Source: Akebia trifoliata (Eukaryota > Streptophyta > Magnoliopsida > Ranunculales > Lardizabalaceae). Taken from it: 64,000 nt of DNA. Positions 63,426-64,000 of the stretch are shown in pieces. The notes below the pieces were generated by a model, which saw nothing but the letters and a program-made list of their open reading frames with translations, ran no database searches and had not been told where the DNA came from. Location: NCBI GenBank assembly GCA_017979445.1, contig CM030710.1, forward strand, positions 14,680,248 to 14,744,247. The letters run 5' to 3'. Positions within the stretch are counted from its first letter, which is position 1. The number at the start of each line of letters is the position of its first letter. Position numbers and translations under genes: made by a program.

Positions 63426-64000
63426 AATAAAGCTTATATACCCTCAATCCACTTCATCTAACACTAAACTTGGCAGCCCAACCTTGTTTATGGAAGAGTT
63501 CTCCTGGTAGATCAATGGTAGCTCCCTCTTGTTATGCCCAGTCAACATCGATGCGATGTAGGCCAGGGCATCTACATGCCTGTTATCAGCTCTCGGTACA
63601 TACTCAACCTTGATGTCTCATGCTCGAAGCATAGTCGCTCTGATTTTTTCAAGATAGAGCTACATCCAAGGATCCCGGGCCTCGAATGTCCCCTTTATAT
63701 GGTTGACCACTAGTTACGAGTCACTATAGATCGTGGCCTCTGTTACCCCCAGTCCCGCCAAGGATTCAAAGTCAAGTAGCATTGCCTCGTACTCTACCTC
63801 GTTATTTGAAGCCTTGAATCCTAGGATCACCGCCTTCTCTATTCTCGCTTGACCTGACGTAATCAGGACTACTCCAATTCCTAACCTCTCGAAGTTGGAT
63901 GAACCATCCACGTAGGCTTTCCACCCTGATTCACTTGGTAGCCCTTGCTCATCCTCCACCTACTGCAACTCTTCTATCAATAATTAGGCTTTCTCTTCCA
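63426..64000 (-). pseudogene. pol: Second RNase H (archaeal type) of TAT-2
   Basis: WKAYVDGSSNFERLGIGVVL, FKASNNEVEYEAMLLDFESL and TEATIYSDS at 63959-63714 are the Asp, Glu and Asp motifs of the Tat second RNase H; the rest, broken, runs to about 63500. The domain continues past the window edge toward the first RNase H and RT. Confidence 0.8.

Larger units (their letters stand above)
53135..64000 (-). mobile_element. TAT-2: Tat-type element with opposite-strand ORF, 3' part
   Basis: Minus-strand order from the right edge: second RNase H, integrase (pol stop at 62211-62209), two satellite-like arrays, an ORF on the opposite strand (54262-60313), polypurine tract candidate and 3' LTR candidate. 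Tat elements with an extra ORF in antisense between pol and 3' LTR are known. sLTR-2 is inserted in that ORF. RT, protease, gag and 5' LTR lie beyond 64000. Confidence 0.7.

Overview
The window is plant nuclear DNA, probably from a eudicot with a large, repeat-rich genome. Almost all of it is LTR retrotransposon sequence of the plant Ty3/gypsy lineages (Athila-like, Tat/Ogre-like and chromovirus), nested in and truncating one another. There is also one CACTA transposon remnant and scattered exons of what looks like a broken host gene for the vesicle-tethering subunit VPS51. No tRNA, rRNA, CRISPR or bacterial operon structure was seen. Lineage names rest on recognised protein motifs, primer-binding sites and domain order; no database search was run. 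Short labels used below: ATH-L, TAT-f, ATH-R, CACTA-r, OGR-1, TAT-1, sLTR-1, OGR-2, CHR-1, TAT-2 and sLTR-2.

Layout, left half. 1-3112: ATH-L, an Athila-like element on the minus strand (gag, leader, PBS, 5' LTR). 3113-5635: TAT-f, a minus-strand Tat/Ogre pol fragment cut at both ends. 5636-~9815: ATH-R, an Athila-like element on the plus strand, so that ATH-L and ATH-R form a large inverted repeat. ~9816-10560: CACTA-r, a TNP2 transposase remnant. 10816-~25780: OGR-1, an Ogre-type element with 5' LTR, tRNA-Arg-type PBS, long leader, extra ORF1, gag, protease, RT, two RNase H domains, integrase and a repeat-filled 3' region, but no 3' LTR. ~25870-34309: TAT-1, a minus-strand Tat element that keeps its 5' LTR but not its 3' LTR. 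It meets OGR-1 tail to tail.

Layout, right half. 34310-52030 holds the VPS51-like pseudogene exons. One of its introns contains sLTR-1 (35831-37579, TSD CTTAT). Further in lies OGR-2 (37786-51626, TSD CTTGC), an Ogre-type element without its gag-pol genes. Inside OGR-2 is CHR-1 (41427-45463, TSD CCCGG), a young internally deleted chromovirus whose LTRs differ by two substitutions and one 1-bp indel. 53135-64000 is TAT-2, a minus-strand Tat element that runs off the right edge. It carries satellite-like arrays downstream of pol and an intron-containing ORF on the opposite strand; that ORF is split by the solo LTR sLTR-2 (56211-60078).

The most unusual structure is in the 3' regions between integrase and 3' LTR. 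Four elements carry tandem arrays there (149 bp, 33 bp, 83 bp, 83/90 bp and 212 bp). OGR-1 and OGR-2 also share a dispersed ~30-nt motif, eight copies in all, that folds as a hairpin whose stem shows compensatory changes. Nearly all coding regions are broken, mostly by stop codons explained by C-to-T or G-to-A change, as expected for old, methylated elements. CHR-1 is the clear recent arrival.
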